A stretch of 64,000 nucleotides of DNA from Schizosaccharomyces osmophilus. Taxonomy: Eukaryota > Ascomycota > Schizosaccharomycetes > Schizosaccharomycetales > Schizosaccharomycetaceae. The stretch is from NCBI RefSeq assembly GCF_027921745.1, contig NC_079238.1:5270001-5334000 (forward strand), given 5' to 3'. The stretch's first letter is position 1, and every line of letters starts with the position of its first letter. The notes under the pieces are model-generated. The model ran no database searches and was not told where the DNA came from. It worked only from the letters and a program-made list of their open reading frames with translations. Both the position numbers and the translations under genes were made by a program. Shown here piece by piece: positions 21,653 through 33,088 of the stretch.

Positions 21653-22601
21653 GAAGATAAACGAAACGAATGCAATAAGGAGATGTACTGGTAGCAGCGA
21701 CCGTAAATTAAACAATTAGGGTATTAACTTAATAAATAGAAAGGAAAATATTTTTCCTTTGGCGAATTGCGCTTGATCGTAGAAGAACGGCAATAAAAAA
21801 CTAATATACAGATTTAAAGAAACGAAAAAGTACAAATTGACCTTGAAGCAAGGAAAAAGATTAATAGAGCGTTATCAATAATCTCAAATTTGTAAAGAAT
21901 AGGAACAAATAATGCTCTTGATTTGTAACAATTCAAACTGATTATTTCTGGTGCCCGACAAATAGTTCTTCTCAAAATGTACTTCGCGGACAACAAACAC
22001 AAAAAGCAAACCTTTACGATGTAATAATACGAACAATTAACCCTTCTTTCTATATTCAATAACCGTCAATACTATATTGAGAACGCAAAACCTATAAGTT
22101 TTCTTCTTCAGCCGAAGGCAAATTTTTCACTAGCAGCAATAAAAGTCCAGTTTTAAAACATTTAAATGATTATTTTTTGTAGTAAAAAACCAGAAAAACT
22201 TTTTAAAGCTCCTTCTAGCCACGAATTGGCCGACAATTGTAAAATAAGATTTATGGCCCAAGTTGGTTTAGGTAGAGTCGGTTACTGTGAAAGTCCAAAA
22301 TTTCACTAGGCAGACGAAATATTAGAGAAACGATTCACATATTCAGAAATACAAGTTGAAAGGATAACAGTAAGGCGGTATGAATTCCAGTACATTGTCG
22401 GTTTTTTAACAGAAAAAAATAAGTTAGAAGCAATGCCAAAGTATACAAGTAGGAAATACCAGCAACATAATTGAAGTTATATTTTATATCGTATATAGTT
22501 CTTAGCCTTAATTAATGTACAGAAATTGTTTTATCATAATTATGAACAGCAACCATCTGCTGTTGATGTTTCACCAAAAAACCAGGCCCATTCGCTTTAC
22601 C
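21653..22601. other. Intergenic region, Gid4-domain gene promoter / sls1 end
   Basis: About 950 bp on the upstream side of the Gid4-domain gene. It is AT-rich with no recognisable RNA gene, repeat or coding gene. Confidence 0.45.
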
Positions 22602-24620
22602 TTAATTTGGAACTTCGTAAAGATCCACAAGTTTCCAAATATCTCTTAAAAAGTCTTCAATAGAAGAATCTCCTTCTACTTCCAAAACTGTTCCAGTAAA
22701 ATATGGCGACATAACGTAGGAACATAGTAACTCTGAAGTCCCCCATTTGAATTTTTTGCATTCGCGCTTTTCATAAGTTTGCAAGTAAAAATCCTGCTGC
22801 AAATCCCCCTGGGGAGATGAAAAGAGAAATCGCTTGGGACATTTATGGAATTGTTTCGTACTTAAGTATGGAAAACATTGGGCAGCATAGTCGTCAAACG
22901 AGCCTTCCCAAGGGATTGTTTGACGACTGCAGGAACTCATTAATAGGTCAACAAAGTGCATTGGTAAAAGAATCTGGCTTTTATGATCATTTCCCATAAC
23001 CAAGTGTTTTTCCTGCCTTTCTAAACCATCATCTTTATTTGGAGATGTGAACGCCATTTCTAAACATCGGTGATTATTAAGGTGATTCGATTCGGCGGTT
23101 GGAAGAAATACTAATTTTCTATTGTAAAAGGTCTCGCAGTGAAGCAACTCTTCTTTAGATAATGTATGGAAAAGTGTCGATAAGAGATTGGGTATACCGG
23201 GAATAAAAATGTTATAAGCATTTCCATTAGTCCCTTTTGAAACGGCTAACGAATGCAATCCGCTTTCTTTCGAGGAAACGTATTTGCTATGGAATAAAGA
23301 GTGTCCAAATGTTGCTTTTAAGGAATAGTCAATAGGCATATTATTCGTATTAGAAAAAGATTGTTTTTGCATTTCTTTTTCCAACAAAAAATTACCTTCA
23401 TACTCTTTTATATAAGAACTGATTGGTACGTATTCGTTGTTTTTTTGAGCAATCAGAGGAGTAATCAAGGTATCATCAAAAGGTGTGGTCGCAGGAGTAG
23501 ATGCGAAAGTTGGAAGAATTGTTGAGAAGTTTTCAAAAGAATCGCTTCTTTGAATACTCGTATTCCATGAATATCCAATATCTTTCATCCACCTCTTCCA
23601 AGTATTGTTATTTTTTGTAAACCATGGCATAGAAAATGCATTGTTCCTAGGGCTAACATTATTATTCAACTTGTTCGACGGAACCATAGAATAAAACCTA
23701 TCTCCACAAAAAAATCCATTCACCAATGCATATAACGTCCTCTTAATATCTTCAAAAGTTCTTCCGTCTTCAAGAATGGAACTGATTTTCAATTCACTTT
23801 TGTTCCGAGGTTCAAGAAAGGCGTTGGTTTTTTGAGAAAATTCCTTAAGGTTTTCTTTGACCAACGATACTAAAACTTCCGGAAACTGGAAGGAAGCCGC
23901 TTGTATTTGGTTCAGGCGATTAAAAACATTATCCTTCATACTTTCGGCAGCTTTCTTCTTTCCCTGAATGCGAATACGGTAATCTGAAACGTTGAAGAAA
24001 ACATGACAATCATGCACCATTGACAGGTTTTTGACATCGGCTGCCTTATCTAATAGCAAGAAAAACATGCCAACTGGGCTGACCTGTAAATCCAATTCTT
24101 TCACTAAATCATCCTCAATTGATGTCTTAACTTCGAGCTTCCAGTGATCTTGTAGAAAGTACTTGATTAATGATATTTTATTTCGTTTTCCCACTCCCTT
24201 AAGCGTTATAGATTCAACAAGTTTTCGAAGCTGCTGCACTCGAAATGACTTATCCAAGACTTTTTCAAGTTGAGAAAATCTAGCCAACGATATTTCTTTT
24301 TCTTTTGGTTTTAAAGACTCCAAAGCTCGGCGTAATTCAGTTATAGACTCTTCGTTCCCTGGTTCTCTTAAAAGTTCTGATGCCATCGATTCAACAAACT
24401 TATGAGTCACTGAAGGAACATCTCCACGTTTTTTGGAAGAAACTCTTTCCCGCTTAGGTTCTAAAATGATAAAACGATCGTTCTCCTTGTTTTCTTTTGT
24501 TACTGAACCGCTATGAAAGCCCTTAGCAAAAGCAAACCCTTGAGGCTCAGGACCTCTTAAAAGTCTCGTAAAGTACGGATAATTTTTAATATTTTTAATT
24601 TTGATGCCATTTTTTAACAT
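22602..24620 (-). CDS. sls1: Sls1-like mitochondrial inner-membrane translation protein
   Basis: A single exon of 672 aa. The basic, acid-poor start (MLKNGIKIKNIKNYPYFTRLL) looks like a mitochondrial presequence. The region around residues 175-240 (LQVSPVGMFFLLLDKAADV then VFFNVSDYRIRIQGKKK) matches the KH-like segment of the Sls1 family, where a 'SP..LFLL' strand is followed by a 'NYRIRI.G' strand. Yeast Sls1 is an inner-membrane protein that couples mitochondrial transcription and translation to insertion of Cox subunits. The remainder is poorly conserved, and I cannot see a clear transmembrane helix by eye. Gene order next to the Gid4-domain and Sec7 genes supports the assignment. Confidence 0.78.
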   Translation of the reverse strand: MLKNGIKIKNIKNYPYFTRLLRGPEPQGFAFAKGFHSGSVTKENKENDRFIILEPKRERVSSKKRGDVPSVTHKFVESMASELLREPGNEESITELRRALESLKPKEKEISLARFSQLEKVLDKSFRVQQLRKLVESITLKGVGKRNKISLIKYFLQDHWKLEVKTSIEDDLVKELDLQVSPVGMFFLLLDKAADVKNLSMVHDCHVFFNVSDYRIRIQGKKKAAESMKDNVFNRLNQIQAASFQFPEVLVSLVKENLKEFSQKTNAFLEPRNKSELKISSILEDGRTFEDIKRTLYALVNGFFCGDRFYSMVPSNKLNNNVSPRNNAFSMPWFTKNNNTWKRWMKDIGYSWNTSIQRSDSFENFSTILPTFASTPATTPFDDTLITPLIAQKNNEYVPISSYIKEYEGNFLLEKEMQKQSFSNTNNMPIDYSLKATFGHSLFHSKYVSSKESGLHSLAVSKGTNGNAYNIFIPGIPNLLSTLFHTLSKEELLHCETFYNRKLVFLPTAESNHLNNHRCLEMAFTSPNKDDGLERQEKHLVMGNDHKSQILLPMHFVDLLMSSCSRQTIPWEGSFDDYAAQCFPYLSTKQFHKCPKRFLFSSPQGDLQQDFYLQTYEKRECKKFKWGTSELLCSYVMSPYFTGTVLEVEGDSSIEDFLRDIWKLVDLYEVPN

Positions 24621-24989
24621 TTCCTATAACAGATGCATTAATTATGCTGCACACGTTGAGTAGGTAATCTTACGGTTGGTGTCGAGCTGTAAGGCTTGGT
24701 CAAATCTTTTTGGATATGTCAACTGTCAGGAGGGAAAATCAAAAAGCCTATAGCAAGTAAGGTGATTATCAAATATTTAGTATCTTCCTTTCTAAATACA
24801 GGAGGATTTGTTTTTGATTGAGAACATGGTATATGAATCAGACAGTAGTTATCTCAATAAGTGAAAAGTCCAGCAGAATAATGTAGTATTTAATCTAATT
24901 AATATATAGAGCTATAGATAGATTCATGATGGAGTATTAGAAAATCGTAACGTTAAATCATTAGACCGGATATCTTGCGATATAGATGT
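24621..24989. other. Intergenic region, sec71 end / sls1 start
   Basis: sls1 promoter and sec71 terminator. Nothing further seen. Confidence 0.5.
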
Positions 24990-27900
24990 TTATTGCTCGA
25001 ATTCAGCATATCGCTTAAAGAACTTACTCATTGAGGTTCCTAATGCTCTATCAATATGTCCGCAAGCAAGGATATTACAGAAAAGATCGTAAAATTCCTT
25101 GCGCCCTCGTATAAACTGAGTGTCTTCTAAAGATATTATATACTCAACTAAACCAGTGATGACGGGCTGGAACGCGGCAACACCCTTCACAGGATTGTCA
25201 AAAATAACTCTCTGAAATCCACGGATGATTAATTTAGAAGCATCTGAAATCTTCTGTTGGAAGGCATTACTAAACTTTTCAAAGTCAGGTTCGTTGTCAC
25301 TAGATTTCCTCAAGGAGGAAATACATTGGAAGCTAATATATAAAAACAATTTTGCACAGGAGGCTTCTTGGCTTAGAAGGTTCGGCATATGGTCCACTAT
25401 CCCGGATGACAGAATCTTTGCACGAATTCCAATATCTGAATTGAATGATTCTGCGAACTTCCATGATTCACCCAGCAGATCCAAAAGTACCAAAACTTTG
25501 TCCTTTGGTATATCTGAAAGAATGTTGTCGAAATGCGCAAGCTCCCACAAACAGTTTATCATTAGCAATTGTAATGTACACTTAACAACGATGTTCTTTA
25601 ATTGTTGTTTTTTCGATTTCCCCTGCTTGTTTATATTGCTGAGTTCGCCAGAAAATACGGAGTTGGTTTCAGCTTCTTCATCGGTTGATTCAGTACCTGT
25701 CTGTGGATACAAAGAATGATCTTGGAGTTCGACTGGCAATGTACGTTTAAATAAATCGCTGATGCAGCGCACGACTTCATCCCAATCTGTCCCATTAAAT
25801 TGCTTTCGGTTTTTCTGAATCAACTGCAAGCAACAACTAATCCCAACCTTAGATAGCATGTTGTTTTCTTGGCATATACATTTCTGAAGTAAGGAAAGGA
25901 CATTCGGCAGCTGACTACGAAGTCTTTCCATATGCCTTGTGAAAATTTCAATGAAAGCTCGCAAGGCTTCTACCATAGTTGTAAGGATCCATACATCTGT
26001 TTCCTCGGTATTTTTTGCCATATATAACCTTTGAAAATTTGAGATTGAAACGATCGAAAATATGGATAAAACAATATCCAAGGACAACTTATTTAGAAAT
26101 TCAGTATCAAAATCGGCTACGTGTCGATCCAGACAGTTGAATATAAGCTTGACGGCTCTTGAGCGCACTTCCAGATCTGGAGCTTCTTTAATAATGTCTC
26201 TATATGCAAGTAGTAAAGGGAACCAATAAAGCTTTTCAGATTTCGAAGAAAACACGGGCACATTCTCACTCTCACAATTCTCTATAACATGTCCCTCCAA
26301 ATTTTTCAGCATGTCGAGGCTAACTAAGCAGAATTTCTGATTACCACCCAACAACGAAAATTTAGAAAGACACGCAACCATTTCAGAATAAGCACCTTGT
26401 GAAAACACACATCTTGAATGGTCATTATAGATAGAGGATACAATAGATAATGCATATTGTAAAACAGACGCGTTATGAATTTTACTGGCGGATGCTAATA
26501 TTTGAAAAATAGGGCCCCAACCAGATTTTATGTTTTGATAACGAGCTTTAACCATCTGATCGACGCAGCGTAAGACAAGATCGTTGATTTTTAAATCTTG
26601 GCAATTATCCATTGCATGCTTAAATGGCTGCAAAAAATCCTTCTGAAACTTAAAGTGGGAAAGTTCTTCAATCTCCAAAAATTGCATGGAAAATTGACGA
26701 AGCGAATCCAAAGCAAAGGATGCAATTATTGAATTTTCGTGACAGCTTACTTGAGTAAAGTAATTTCCTAACAGTGACCAAATGCTAGACCACTCCATAC
26801 GAATACGGCCCATGTTATAATATGAAATTTCCACGAGCTTTTGTAAACTAAAAAGTCTTGGGGTCGCCAACTCTAGCGAGCATTCTATTTCTTCCCATGA
26901 GACTCCAATAAGGGCTTTTACGAAATCATAGATACCTTCACTTCCTAAAGCACGTGTATTTGAGAACACCATATCGACAGCCATTACCACCTCACGGGAA
27001 CTGTACTCCTTGGCGACTTCCAGAGAAGGTGGTTTAACAGAAGCGGTTGAATTTGATCTATGAGGAATGCTACCACTTCGTAAAGAACGGTGTCCTTTAT
27101 CAATAGAACGAGGCCTAAATTTCGTTAAATTTATATCAGGGATTGAGTTTTTATCCACTCCAGCTGTTATTAGCTGAACTCGTTCAAGTTGACTTATACA
27201 AAGCAGAATATCCTTCCAAGAATCTTTTAATTGATTTCCATGTGTTAAAGATATGTCGAGCAAAGCCCTCAATGCATCCATGTTTGTTCGCTGAAGTTCT
27301 GAAATATTGTTGAGATGAGTGAATTTTGTGAGAGTTTGTATAAAAGCATTCCTGGGTAAGTCCATGGAAAAGACGCAAATAATATCCACTGCACGTCTAA
27401 AACCCTCAAGAGATAACTGAATTAATGTAGCATCAGAAGATAATTGCACGGACTCAGATAATGCTGCCAAAATAGGCATCCAAACAGCTTCAAACATAGG
27501 ACCGACATGTTCAAAATGCCTTGCGGTGTAATAAATATCATTGGCTGTAAGTTTACCTTTCTGCTTTTGTTCCTTTATTAAATCCTTGAATAATGCTTCA
27601 GTTTTATTAGCCATCTCATTTGATGCCATATAGTAAGCCTCTCTCTGTAAATCTCGACCGACAGTAGCTAAAGCATTACTAATGTTTGCAGCAAACCCAA
27701 CACTAGCATGGGTAGGGAAGTAATTGTAAATAGAAGCTCCCTGCTCGTCCTTCATTACAATTTCATTTTTTTGAATATCATCATACACGTCGACCAAAAA
27801 CTCATCACTTAAGTTTGCGCCATCATCAACACCTCTATTATTCCGAATGAAATCTTGACAAGTCATACGCTGTTTAACTTGCGGAGAATGTTGGTCTGTG

Positions 27901-30677
27901 TTGAGCATAATGATAGAATAAGCCAGCACATAAGCCGTATCAGCATTCCTAAACGTACCCAAGTTATCGTCAACGTATCGTTCCGCGAACTTTAACATAA
28001 AGCGATCTATTTTTTGCGCTTCTCCAGGAAGGCGAAATTTTTGAAGAAATGAGCGAAGAGCATTTACAAATCCTACATCTTTGAAGCTCATTTTATCAAC
28101 AAATGCGTGCATGATAGCAACATTCTCCTCATTTCCTTCTCCCAAATATTCACCAACGGCAGCCTTGTTCAGGCCTTCGGTATCCAAGAGGAAACTAGCG
28201 ATATTGCTTGCAGAGTCGGATTCAATTAAGTGTCTTGAAAGCAAGAACCTCATTCCTTGCTTCGGTTTGTAATTAAACTTTTGTATCCCTTCTTGTAATA
28301 GCTTTTTATGATGCTTCAAGCTTTCAAATTGGGAGGGATCATCAATCGCTAAAGTTGTAGCAGACGTATCGAAGTTCTCTGTTGATGTGTCATTATTTCG
28401 AACAGAAGAGACATCAGAAGTGCTTCTTTGACTTTCATCTAATCTAGTAGGTGTAAGGTTATCTGTATTATAATGATTTGAAGAATCACTCGAGTCGAAA
28501 TTTTGGTTACACCAGCCGTATAGGGAAGAAAGTGCGGAATTGAGGCACTTGTATGATTTCAATTTAATCTGATAATCAAAGAAAGGAGGATCATGGAGAT
28601 GGGAATAAACTCCTATAAAAGAAATACTTAGTTGCGGAAGATCCTTCAAGTCGTTATACACGAATCCCACCCTGTCGATAACAGCATGCTCCGGTTTAAA
28701 GCTAAATCCAGAAGGAGGTGCAACAGTTTTCTGGCTCGCAATTCTCGCTAACGTGACGATGATACGCTCATATATATTTTCAGAGTTTCCACTAATACAA
28801 TCGTAATTTAAGTATAACTCGATAAGAGTTTGCGGTTCTTTGCAAATTCGATGAAAAACATTTAACAGAACAATCTTCTGCTGATTACTGGAAGATCTCA
28901 TCTCAAGAATGGGAAAAAATATTTCAGTAAAGAAAACTTCTAATTCAGCTTTCATTATGTTCTTTAGGTCAGATAAAACAAGCCAGAAAATTTCGCATGA
29001 AATCTCGAAAACCGGAAGAACATGACTGACAACATTTTTTGCTAAAGACAGACAGATATATTGCTTAACAGCTTGTATTAATGGTGTAGAAGGAGACGAA
29101 GGAGATTTTATCATTATACTCGAATTCGAGAAAATGTCCATGTGATTATGGAGGATGCGGTAAATTAAGTGAAGACTCATCAACTTAGAACGCATCGAGT
29201 GTGATTTCAAATCATAGTCATTTTCATAAGGAACGGGCTTAATTGACAGTTTACAAAGAGCGCGAATAATCAAAAAGGCATCTCTTAAAAGTTGCTGTTC
29301 CAGGGTTTCTTCCTCCAATGGTGCTTCTTCTCTTACTTGATCGAAACTTTTACGCTGTTCGAAGGACTCCAATGTGAGTTTGCTTTCAGGAGGATCAGCG
29401 GTTAAGACATCATTCGGTTCTGGAACAGCTAATTGCTCAACTGTAGTTTTAGAAGGAGTCGCTGCATCGACTTCTTCCTGTTGATGAAGCTCGCCGGATA
29501 GTCGACTAAAAACAGAATCCACCATCTGCATTATAGCAACCTGGGCTGTGGCTTGTATGGTAGGGTTTTTACATAAAAGAAAAATATTATACGTCTGTCT
29601 CACTGCCAAAAGTAAAGATGAATGGCGAATTAAAGTTCGCTGAGAAGTTACAGCTGCAAGCAAAGCCTTAATAATTTGTAATTGAACTTTTTCGGGAGTA
29701 GAGTCACCAAAAAAACATGAAGCGATGGTATTAACAACTCGTTCCATCAGTGACATCTCTGGAGAATTAACAGCAGGGGTATCAAAATAGTTGTAGTCAA
29801 TTAATTTCGCAAAGCAATCCAAAGTTATTGTTAGCAGGGTAGCGCTATTTGTTTCGCAAGCCATTACAAGTGGGTCAAGGATAGTTTCAGGGAGTAAAAA
29901 GGGTTGTTTTTGCAGTTCAGTTTGCACATTATCGATAGATTCGCGGAGTTTTCTGTGTTTCTTCAAAGATTTAGCTTTGGACATTTGCTTAAATGCGTCT
30001 ATAATAAAGAGGTGTGGATTGAGTTTTCCTGAATTCTGGAACGTTGGCCGGGTTACCTCTTCAGGACGTTCGTGTCGTTCACTATCGGCAGTCGATTTCC
30101 TGGCTAAATGGCTGGCCACCTCACTTTGTGATTCAGACTCTTCTTCGTCAACCTTTACATCCGGTGTTTTGGCTGGATGCCTGGCATTTGGTTGAATATC
30201 TACTTTGGGTTCATGTATGGGAATATCTTCAGTTGCATCAGCGTTATCTGTCTCAAATTGGGATTGTTCTTCGACATCGTTTGAAGCGGAAGGTTTTGGG
30301 TTGACATCCTCAGACGCTACATTGTAATCACCAGAAATTTTCTCTTTTTCTGATTCGGTGTTATGATTTGTTTTCTCTGCTTCATTGACTGAGTCATTGA
30401 GCCCTGTCTTCGACTGATCCTTCTCATTCCTTGTGTTGTCATCATTACCGACTCCACGGGTATTCATTTCCTTAGTTTCCTTTGAAAAGTCTCCTAATGT
30501 TTTCTCATTAGAAGCAGTTTCGTTTTTACGTTCGTTTTCTGAAGGATCTGACGACCTGTCATTTTTCGTCTCTTTCGTCAAAGTAGCATTCTGTTCTTTT
30601 CCTTGAATATGAACTTCTATATCATTTTCTAGGTTATGAGAAGCTATCGCGGCTGCTTCTTGACCAGAATCTACCAT
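24990..30677 (-). CDS. sec71: Sec71, large BIG/Sec7-family ARF guanine nucleotide exchange factor
   Basis: A single exon of 1895 aa. The N-terminal ~200 residues are acidic and low complexity (many E/D/K/N/S). A DCB/HUS-type helical region follows, including the ISFIGVYSHLHDPPF-type area. The catalytic Sec7 domain spans roughly residues 800-1000: MRFLLSRHL, then the catalytic Glu886 in RLPGEAQKIDR, then AYSIIMLNTDQHSPQV. HDS repeats form the C-terminal half. Such proteins activate Arf GTPases at the trans-Golgi for vesicle formation. S. pombe has two paralogues, Sec71 and Sec72. I call this Sec71 because it lies between sls1 and the GDPD gene, the order I recall for Sec71; an alignment against both would settle it. 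Confidence 0.9.
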   Translation of the reverse strand: MVDSGQEAAAIASHNLENDIEVHIQGKEQNATLTKETKNDRSSDPSENERKNETASNEKTLGDFSKETKEMNTRGVGNDDNTRNEKDQSKTGLNDSVNEAEKTNHNTESEKEKISGDYNVASEDVNPKPSASNDVEEQSQFETDNADATEDIPIHEPKVDIQPNARHPAKTPDVKVDEEESESQSEVASHLARKSTADSERHERPEEVTRPTFQNSGKLNPHLFIIDAFKQMSKAKSLKKHRKLRESIDNVQTELQKQPFLLPETILDPLVMACETNSATLLTITLDCFAKLIDYNYFDTPAVNSPEMSLMERVVNTIASCFFGDSTPEKVQLQIIKALLAAVTSQRTLIRHSSLLLAVRQTYNIFLLCKNPTIQATAQVAIMQMVDSVFSRLSGELHQQEEVDAATPSKTTVEQLAVPEPNDVLTADPPESKLTLESFEQRKSFDQVREEAPLEEETLEQQLLRDAFLIIRALCKLSIKPVPYENDYDLKSHSMRSKLMSLHLIYRILHNHMDIFSNSSIMIKSPSSPSTPLIQAVKQYICLSLAKNVVSHVLPVFEISCEIFWLVLSDLKNIMKAELEVFFTEIFFPILEMRSSSNQQKIVLLNVFHRICKEPQTLIELYLNYDCISGNSENIYERIIVTLARIASQKTVAPPSGFSFKPEHAVIDRVGFVYNDLKDLPQLSISFIGVYSHLHDPPFFDYQIKLKSYKCLNSALSSLYGWCNQNFDSSDSSNHYNTDNLTPTRLDESQRSTSDVSSVRNNDTSTENFDTSATTLAIDDPSQFESLKHHKKLLQEGIQKFNYKPKQGMRFLLSRHLIESDSASNIASFLLDTEGLNKAAVGEYLGEGNEENVAIMHAFVDKMSFKDVGFVNALRSFLQKFRLPGEAQKIDRFMLKFAERYVDDNLGTFRNADTAYVLAYSIIMLNTDQHSPQVKQRMTCQDFIRNNRGVDDGANLSDEFLVDVYDDIQKNEIVMKDEQGASIYNYFPTHASVGFAANISNALATVGRDLQREAYYMASNEMANKTEALFKDLIKEQKQKGKLTANDIYYTARHFEHVGPMFEAVWMPILAALSESVQLSSDATLIQLSLEGFRRAVDIICVFSMDLPRNAFIQTLTKFTHLNNISELQRTNMDALRALLDISLTHGNQLKDSWKDILLCISQLERVQLITAGVDKNSIPDINLTKFRPRSIDKGHRSLRSGSIPHRSNSTASVKPPSLEVAKEYSSREVVMAVDMVFSNTRALGSEGIYDFVKALIGVSWEEIECSLELATPRLFSLQKLVEISYYNMGRIRMEWSSIWSLLGNYFTQVSCHENSIIASFALDSLRQFSMQFLEIEELSHFKFQKDFLQPFKHAMDNCQDLKINDLVLRCVDQMVKARYQNIKSGWGPIFQILASASKIHNASVLQYALSIVSSIYNDHSRCVFSQGAYSEMVACLSKFSLLGGNQKFCLVSLDMLKNLEGHVIENCESENVPVFSSKSEKLYWFPLLLAYRDIIKEAPDLEVRSRAVKLIFNCLDRHVADFDTEFLNKLSLDIVLSIFSIVSISNFQRLYMAKNTEETDVWILTTMVEALRAFIEIFTRHMERLRSQLPNVLSLLQKCICQENNMLSKVGISCCLQLIQKNRKQFNGTDWDEVVRCISDLFKRTLPVELQDHSLYPQTGTESTDEEAETNSVFSGELSNINKQGKSKKQQLKNIVVKCTLQLLMINCLWELAHFDNILSDIPKDKVLVLLDLLGESWKFAESFNSDIGIRAKILSSGIVDHMPNLLSQEASCAKLFLYISFQCISSLRKSSDNEPDFEKFSNAFQQKISDASKLIIRGFQRVIFDNPVKGVAAFQPVITGLVEYIISLEDTQFIRGRKEFYDLFCNILACGHIDRALGTSMSKFFKRYAEFEQ

Positions 30678-31333
30678 TTTAATTCATTCGAACGTCTTGC
30701 TGGTAGAATACAGACACCCACTACAGTAAAAATGGTTTGCCTATAGTAAAATCCTTTTTAGCTATAAATTATAGATAAATGAAAGTGTTTTTTCCTTTAC
30801 AAATAGCTTAATTCTTAAGACACGCAGGCAATTCATAGTTTGCATACAGACTAAATATCAAATTAGTGTCAACAACTTCAAGAGTTCAAACTAGAGACGA
30901 ACCAATTTTTATGGTATTTCACATAATCAGAAATGAAATAAAAAAAACTGAAAAATGAAAGGTATTATTATTGCTTATAACCGACATCTACTAAACCGTA
31001 CGCACTAAGAGTACCATTCGTGATTTGAGACAGGAAAAGAGTAAATTAAAATAAAAACAACAAAATATAATCAAACTGTATACGCATGGTCAAAAAGTCT
31101 AAATGGATACTCGATGAACTCCAGACTTCAATTTAATTTGTAAAAGACACATTTTAGACTAGAAAGAAAAGAACAGAACAGAACGGAGGCACAAGCTTGA
31201 ACCAAAGATTACCAACTTATACAGCAGAAAGAAAAGCTATGAAGCCAGAATAACCACGCAACTGACGTTCCCATAGAATTTTCAAACCATGCCGGAAAAA
31301 TTAACATAAGCATAAAACAAGAAGACAGAGAAA
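30678..31333. other. Intergenic region, GDPD gene end / sec71 start
   Basis: sec71 promoter and terminator of the phosphodiesterase gene, both minus strand. AT-rich; no other gene seen. Confidence 0.5.
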
Positions 31334-32490
31334 TCATAGAAATAGGTTTCTAATAAGGTAATAAATGATATTTACACGAATAAATCCGATAAGAAGGAGG
31401 ATCCACTCTTTATAGTCAAACCAATACCAGTTTCTTGTAAGGATGGGGCCATTACAAAGTGCCTTTCCTATAACGGGATCATCAGTAATAACACCATCAC
31501 AGTCTCTCTTTAAAGAAAGGTAGAAAGCAGCGGTAGTATTCACAGACCATGTGAAAACTTTCTTGTTTAGAGCGTGTACCATATCAATAAAATCCTGTGA
31601 AGAAGGAAGCAAAAGCGTAGCTACGGCTATACTCACTCCTATGACTCGAGGATGCATCACAAAATATTGTTGAGCATAAGAAAAGTTAAATCCAAGATGG
31701 CAAATTCTGATCGTAGGAGCGTATTTGTCACAAGCCGGAAGAAAACGACGGGACCAAATACAAAAGATCACTTTATCTTCCCAAAAGTTTAAATCAAGGT
31801 TGATGTCTAACATAGTGTCAACCAGTTTTTGGATAATGAAAATGTCAAGGTCGGGCTTTATGTCAATATATAATTGAACCCCAGGATACTTTAGCAATTC
31901 TTTTAAGAACATATGGAGTGTTGGTAAAGGCTCATAAGGTTCTCGAAGGGTTCGAAAATGACCATTTTCACGTTCATAATCAACGTCAAATGTGCTTACA
32001 TCTACTCCATACATACGCTTCAAACTTCGGTCGTGAGAAATACAAACAACTTCATCTTTAGTAAGTCGAACATCGGTTTCGATATGCTTTATGCCAGCGT
32101 TTGCTGCTTCTCGAAATGCAGCAAGTGTATTCTCTGGCTGCTTGGCACTATATCTGTCCGTTGGTTAGCATACATGTATGAAGAAAGATGAAAGAATCAA
32201 GTAATGCAATTTACAAATGCACAACACCAGTCGTCATAAAAGCTGGTTTGGCCGGTCTAAAAAGATCCGAACGCATCGCCATTCATAGTCGGAAACACAA
32301 AGCTAGTGTTGAGTACTTTGAAAGGTGTAGCTGGAATTACAAGAAAGTAAATGATAGGAATGACTTACCCTCTGTGAGCAATAACTATTTTAGTTTCTTT
32401 CTGATTTTCATTTTGGACCAACGAGTTTTCTGATGATGCATCAGAAAGCACCTGGTACTTTCCATGATCATGTAAATCCAGCTTGCTCAT
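31334..32490 (-). CDS. pgc1: GDPD-family phospholipase (Pgc1-like phosphatidylglycerol phospholipase C)
   Basis: Two exons, 32490-32369 and 32153-31334, give 313 aa. Removing the 215-nt intron joins VIAHRG to YSAKQPENTLAAF, the standard GDPD signature HRG...PENT with His39 as the first catalytic His. KHIETDVRLTKDEVVCISHD supplies the acidic metal ligands and second His, and VQLYIDIKPD the third acidic site. A 30-odd residue polar N-terminal extension precedes the domain. The C-terminus (EWILLLIGFIRVNIIYYLI) is a membrane anchor. Yeast Pgc1 removes excess phosphatidylglycerol at mitochondria or lipid droplets; that substrate is inferred from the family and tail, and other GDPD activities are possible. 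Confidence 0.85.
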
Positions 32491-32782
32491 TTTTAATAAT
32501 TAATTTCAAATTCGGAAATTTGATATAGGTAAATGGTTGAGGATAAGGTCAAGAATGAAGTAGATTTGGAATGGTGAAGATGATATCACCTATAAGTACC
32601 AAAGATAGATATTGACATAGAACAAATTTGTAAATTAAGAAATGCCGATTTTCCCTATTTTTTTAAATTCGATCTTAAAAGTACACACATCAAGACTAAA
32701 ACATCATTCCTCTTATGTGAATCTCGATGAAAAGATAGAAACTTCAATTCACGGCCATCGGCCATCAAGCGAGTCTTCAGGA

Positions 32783-33088
32783 TTAGCTTAAAAGTTGATC
32801 CCACTCAAGTAATGCTTCTGATGATAGAGGTTGCACAGAATCGTCTTTCTCAAAGCTACGAACAGCATCCGACATGATACTGTATACACGGTGTTCAGCT
32901 TCTTCGGGATGTGACGAGGTTATGGAAGAAGAAGAAGAAGAATCTTTTAAAAGGAATAGAGTTCCAGACACTGGATCTATATTCCAAAGGAAGCCTTCTA
33001 CAGGGATTTGGTCATTGCGAAAGAGGACGCGAAAAAGCCTACCGCGATTTTCCTCAATGAGCTTTGGCTTCGTTTTATAAGAATCCAT
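32783..33088 (-). CDS. Gemin6-like Sm-fold protein (candidate SMN-complex subunit)
   Basis: A 101-residue single-exon protein. Residues ~16-50 (GRLFRVLFRNDQIPVEGFLWNIDPVSGTLFLL) line up with the first Sm-fold half of Gemin6, where human Gemin6 has RGWVLTTDPVSANIVLV. After a Ser-rich loop (SSSSSSITSS), HRVYSIMSDAVRSFEK resembles the 'V.GIMGHAVQTVE' strand and helix. Gemin6 pairs with Gemin7 in the SMN complex that loads Sm rings onto snRNAs. The match rests on short motifs recognised by eye; an Lsm-like protein of another complex is the alternative. A single ACGCGT word lies at 33183-33188, about 95 bp upstream. Confidence 0.6.
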   Translation of the reverse strand: MDSYKTKPKLIEENRGRLFRVLFRNDQIPVEGFLWNIDPVSGTLFLLKDSSSSSSITSSHPEEAEHRVYSIMSDAVRSFEKDDSVQPLSSEALLEWDQLLS

